From Massilia sp. (lineage in GTDB: Bacteria > Pseudomonadota > Gammaproteobacteria > Burkholderiales > Burkholderiaceae_D): 19,214 nt of DNA. The translations under genes were made by a program, and so were the position numbers. Below the pieces are notes generated by a model. It saw only the letters and a program-made list of their open reading frames with translations. It was not told where the DNA came from and did no database searches. Positions 16,936 through 19,214 of the stretch are shown here, piece after piece (position 1 is the stretch's first letter; every line of letters begins with the position of its first letter). The DNA is taken from contig DOUW01000260.1 in assembly GCA_003520365.1 (NCBI GenBank), forward strand, positions 1 through 19,214, read 5' to 3'.

Positions 16936-17865
16936 TCATTGCGTGGCCGCGGTGACGGCCTTCGCCGCCGCCTCGCCGTCCTCGGCCGGCACGTCGAGCG
17001 TGGCGGCGTCGCGCATGACGGCGTTTTCGGTGCGCTTGTTCATCACGATGATGCTGATGCGGCGGTTGATCGGATTGAAGGGGTCGGCGCGGTCGAGCGG
17101 CGCGGCCGCGGCCAGCCCGACCACGCGCAGGATCTTCTCGTCGGCCAGGCCGCCCACCACCATCGCGCGGCGCGAGGCGTTGGCGCGGTCGGCGGACAGC
17201 TCCCAGTTGCTGTAGCCGGCGTCGCTGTAGTACGGCGTCGAATCGGTATGGCCCGACAGGCCGATCCGGTTCGGCACGTCGTTCAGCACCATGCCCAGCA
17301 CTTCCAGGATGTCGCGGGTATAGGGCTGCAACTGGGCCTTGGCGAGCGCGAACATCGGGCGGTTCTGCTCGTCCACGATCTGGATGCGCAAGCCTTCGCT
17401 GGTGATGTCGAGCAGCAGCTGGTTCTTGTACTTCTTCAGCGTCGGATTGGCTTCGATGATCGATTCGATCTTGGTCTTGAGCGTGCGCAGGCGCTCGCCC
17501 TCGGCCCGTTCGAGCGCGGCCTTGGCAGCGTTCAGGTCATACGTCTTGTGCTCGGGCGGGGTCTCGCCGTGCTTGACCTGGCCATTGCGGCGCGTCAGGT
17601 CGGTGCCGCCGCCCTTGATCACCGAGGAGCTGTCGCCCGAGCCGGAACCGCCCGACATCGCCACCTTCAGCGGGTTCTTGAAGAAGTCGGAAATGCCCTC
17701 GAGGTCGCCCTTGGAGGTCGAGCCGAGCAGCCACATCAGCAGGAAGAAGGCCATCATCGCCGTCACGAAGTCGGCGTAGGCGATCTTCCAGGCGCCGCCA
17801 TGGTGCCCGCCGGCGGTCTTCTTGATCCGCTTGACGATGATCGGGCGCATTCCTTCGTCGGCCAT
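16936..17865 (-). CDS. motB: Flagellar stator protein MotB
   Basis: This 309-residue inner-membrane protein anchors the stator to peptidoglycan. A single transmembrane helix (about 28-50) carries the proton-binding D32 in YADFVTAMMAFFLLMWL. A plug/linker region follows, then an OmpA-like domain with GHTDSTPY and LSADRANASRR. The N-terminal basic segment RPIIVKRIKK is typical. The last 30 residues are Ala/Asp-rich and low complexity. It starts 43 bases after the motA stop; the ribosome binding site is weak. With D32 it is a proton-type stator. Confidence 0.97.
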   Translation of the reverse strand: MADEGMRPIIVKRIKKTAGGHHGGAWKIAYADFVTAMMAFFLLMWLLGSTSKGDLEGISDFFKNPLKVAMSGGSGSGDSSSVIKGGGTDLTRRNGQVKHGETPPEHKTYDLNAAKAALERAEGERLRTLKTKIESIIEANPTLKKYKNQLLLDITSEGLRIQIVDEQNRPMFALAKAQLQPYTRDILEVLGMVLNDVPNRIGLSGHTDSTPYYSDAGYSNWELSADRANASRRAMVVGGLADEKILRVVGLAAAAPLDRADPFNPINRRISIIVMNKRTENAVMRDAATLDVPAEDGEAAAKAVTAATQ

Positions 17866-17908
17866 GGGTACTCGTGTAGGTCAGTGAATGGTGGGAACAG
17901 CGTGCGGC

Positions 17909-18769
17909 TTACTTGCCCTTGGACTTCTTGATGTGCTCTTCCAGCTCGGCGAAGCTCGGGCGCTCGGTCGAGTACAGCACCTTGCGGCCGAATTCGACCG
18001 CCAGCGCCGGCGCATAGCCGTTCAGGCTGGCCAGCAGCGTGACCTTCACGCACTGGAACATCTTCGAGGACTCGTCGAGCTTCTGCTCGAGCAGGTTGGC
18101 GAGCGGGCCGACGAAGCCGTAGGCCAGCAGGATGCCGAGGAAGGTGCCGACCAGCGCCTTGGCGATCAGGATGCCCAGCTCGGCCGGCGGCAGGCCCACC
18201 GATTCCATGGTGTGCACCACGCCCATCACCGCCGCCACGATACCGAAGGCCGGCAGGCCGTCGCCGAGCTTGGCGATCACGTGGGCCGGCACCGCGCCCT
18301 CGTGGTGGTGGGTCTCGATCTCGTTGTCCATCAGGTTCTCGATCTGGAAGGCGTCCATGTTGCCCGAGACCATGAGGCGCAGGTAGTCCGCCATGAATTC
18401 GACGATGTGGTGGTCGGCCAGCACCAGCGGGTACTTGGAGAACAGCGGGCTGGCCTCGGGCGCCTCGATGTCGCCTTCGATCGACATCAGGCCTTCCTTG
18501 CGCACCTTGGAGAGCACGTCGAACAGCAGCGCCATCAGCTCCATGTACATTTCCTTGGTGTACGCCGAGCCCTTGAACACCGAAGGCAGCGCCTTCATGG
18601 TGGCCTTGATGGCCTTGTTGTTATTACCGACAAAGAATGCGCCCACGGCCGCGCCGCCGATCATCAGCAGTTCGATCGGCTGGAACAGCACGGCCGCGTG
18701 ACCGCCGGCCAGGATGAAGCCGCCGAACACCGAGGCACAGACAATGACGTAACCAATAATAACTAACAA
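17909..18769 (-). CDS. motA: Flagellar stator protein MotA
   Basis: A 286-residue inner-membrane protein with four transmembrane helices, forming the proton channel with MotB. R90 and E98 of the cytoplasmic loop (KVRKEGLMSIEGDIE) and P173 and P222 fall at the same numbers as in E. coli MotA, which contact FliG and gate protons. The start is a TTG at 18769: GGAG stands seven bases upstream, and the N-terminus then reads (M)LVIIGYVIVCASVFGG, the expected family start. No ATG fits. It is the first gene of the motility block; upstream lies a 151-base gap. Confidence 0.96.
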   Translation of the reverse strand: MLVIIGYVIVCASVFGGFILAGGHAAVLFQPIELLMIGGAAVGAFFVGNNNKAIKATMKALPSVFKGSAYTKEMYMELMALLFDVLSKVRKEGLMSIEGDIEAPEASPLFSKYPLVLADHHIVEFMADYLRLMVSGNMDAFQIENLMDNEIETHHHEGAVPAHVIAKLGDGLPAFGIVAAVMGVVHTMESVGLPPAELGILIAKALVGTFLGILLAYGFVGPLANLLEQKLDESSKMFQCVKVTLLASLNGYAPALAVEFGRKVLYSTERPSFAELEEHIKKSKGK

Positions 18770-18920
18770 GACACTGCTCCAGAGGAATAACCAGCGGGCG
18801 GACGCTTCGGATGTTCAGGGATTTCGCATCCCGAAAAAAACATTTACGCAGGGAACTACAATAGCTGGAACAATAGCGGGAGAATGGCCTGTGAGCAAGT
18901 AAAAGTGCCGGGAATGTCGC
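18770..18920. other. Leader region of motA with repeats
   Basis: No gene is seen in these 151 bases. ACAATAGC occurs twice as a direct repeat (18858-18865 and 18870-18877). The second copy extends to CAATAGCG, one base off the AAATAGCG half-site of enteric FlhDC boxes. A TAAA with a 15-base spacer (minus strand, 18846 downward) resembles a sigma28 -35, but the -10 is poor. A run of seven A (18834-18840) borders a GGGA/TCCC stem. TAAAAGTGCC direct repeats at the right edge are annotated separately. Confidence 0.45.
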
Positions 18921-18931
18921 CTAAAAGTGCC
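18900..18931. repeat. Direct repeat TAAAAGTGCC, possible IS21-family end remnant
   Basis: The 10-base unit TAAAAGTGCC occurs at 18900-18909 and 18922-18931, 22 bases apart. A TGTGAGC stands just outside at 18890-18896. Terminal repeats of about this size and spacing, with a TG at the tip, are typical of IS21-family ends. No transposase is present, so at most a solo end remains. The inner copy overlaps the stop codon of the adjacent methyltransferase gene. Confidence 0.4.
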
Positions 18932-19214
18932 ATATATAGAGAGTTCGACCAGTCTCCGGCACGTCGACCGCGATGCTTGCTGTGCTTTCGGCAATGGCGA
19001 ACTCGTAACTCATCAGCATGCTGCCGGGGCGCATCTCGCGCCGTGCCTTGTGCCACAGGGCCGTCATGGCGGCCGGCGACAGGTAGGCGAACACGGCGTC
19101 GTAGTCGGCGAAATCGAGCGACTCGTAGTCACCGCGCAGGAACACGGCGCGGCTGCCCGCGAAGCGCGCGCGCAGCCAGCTGGCCAGCCAGGGCAGCGGC
19201 GCCAGCTCGATGCC
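18921..19214 (-). CDS. 3' part of a class I SAM-dependent methyltransferase gene
   Basis: The frame enters from the right edge of the window and ends at a TAG (18921-18923), giving the C-terminal 97 residues. The pattern ELAPLPWLASWLRARF, then a strand and FLRGDYESLDFADYDAVFAYLSP, then LWHKARREMRPGSMLMSYEF, fits small class I methyltransferases after the SAM-binding motif: an acidic residue-bearing strand, motif IV-like YDAVFAYL, and the post-helix Gly. The N-terminal SAM motif I lies outside the window. The last codons (TGG CAC TTT TAG) coincide with the inner copy of the TAAAAGTGCC repeat, so the natural C-terminus may have been altered. The substrate cannot be told. Confidence 0.75.
   Translation of the reverse strand, partial: GIELAPLPWLASWLRARFAGSRAVFLRGDYESLDFADYDAVFAYLSPAAMTALWHKARREMRPGSMLMSYEFAIAESTASIAVDVPETGRTLYIWHF

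Noticed and set aside
13914..17931. Very long plus-strand open frames opposite cheA and motAB (524 and 683 codons)
   Set aside because: They are His/Arg/Asp-rich shadows of cheA, cheY2, the CheZ-like gene and motB, cross several real genes and match no family.
18820..18850. TAAA-N15 candidate sigma28 promoter for motA
   Set aside because: The -10 part (GCGAAATC) matches GCCGATAA at only three of eight positions, too weak to annotate as a promoter.

Overview
The window reads as a chromosomal segment from a high-GC betaproteobacterium, most likely Oxalobacteraceae (Massilia/Telluria-like). This is inferred from the protein sequences and from gene adjacencies I associate with that group: mrp divergent from metG, a FabMG-like gene followed by a DUF3460 gene, then scpA and panC, and a long motAB-che operon. 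No phage, complete insertion sequence, CRISPR array, tRNA or rRNA gene is visible.

Layout. Positions 1-98 hold the 5' end of an unidentified minus-strand gene. Mrp/ApbC (115-1203, minus) is divergent from metG (1367-3514, plus). Downstream on the plus strand follow a Rossmann-like FabMG-family protein (3704-5020), a DUF3460 protein (5093-5293), scpA (5306-6217), panC (6254-7093) and a YcgR-type PilZ flagellar brake (7216-7980) with its own promoter. A REPIN-like pair of inverted repeats (8000-8142) fills the convergent gap. From 18769 down to 8187, twelve minus-strand genes form one motility and chemotaxis block: motA, motB, a CheZ-like gene, cheY2, cheA, cheW, cheR, cheD, cheB, cheY1, cheZ and an EAL/HDOD protein. 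At the right edge lies the 3' part of a SAM-dependent methyltransferase gene (18921-19214, minus).

How it works together. MotAB supplies the torque-generating stator. CheA and CheW form the kinase core and pass phosphate to two CheY-type regulators. CheR, CheB and CheD adjust receptor methylation and deamidation. Two putative phosphatases flank the block: canonical CheZ beside cheY1, and a divergent DxxxQ protein beside cheY2. The YcgR brake and the degenerate EAL/HDOD protein bring c-di-GMP-type control to the same locus. No receptor (MCP) gene is present, so receptors must be encoded elsewhere.

The points most worth a second look are these: the second CheZ-like protein paired with a second CheY; the near-identical C-terminal GEIDLF/GDIELF tails on CheD and the CheZ-like protein; the duplicated GYGFF motif in the CheA linker; the palindrome wrapped around the ycgR -10 box; and the FabMG-like protein with a Y-x8-K motif. 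None of these amounts to a clearly new system, but the two-CheY/two-phosphatase arrangement with shared tails is the strongest candidate.
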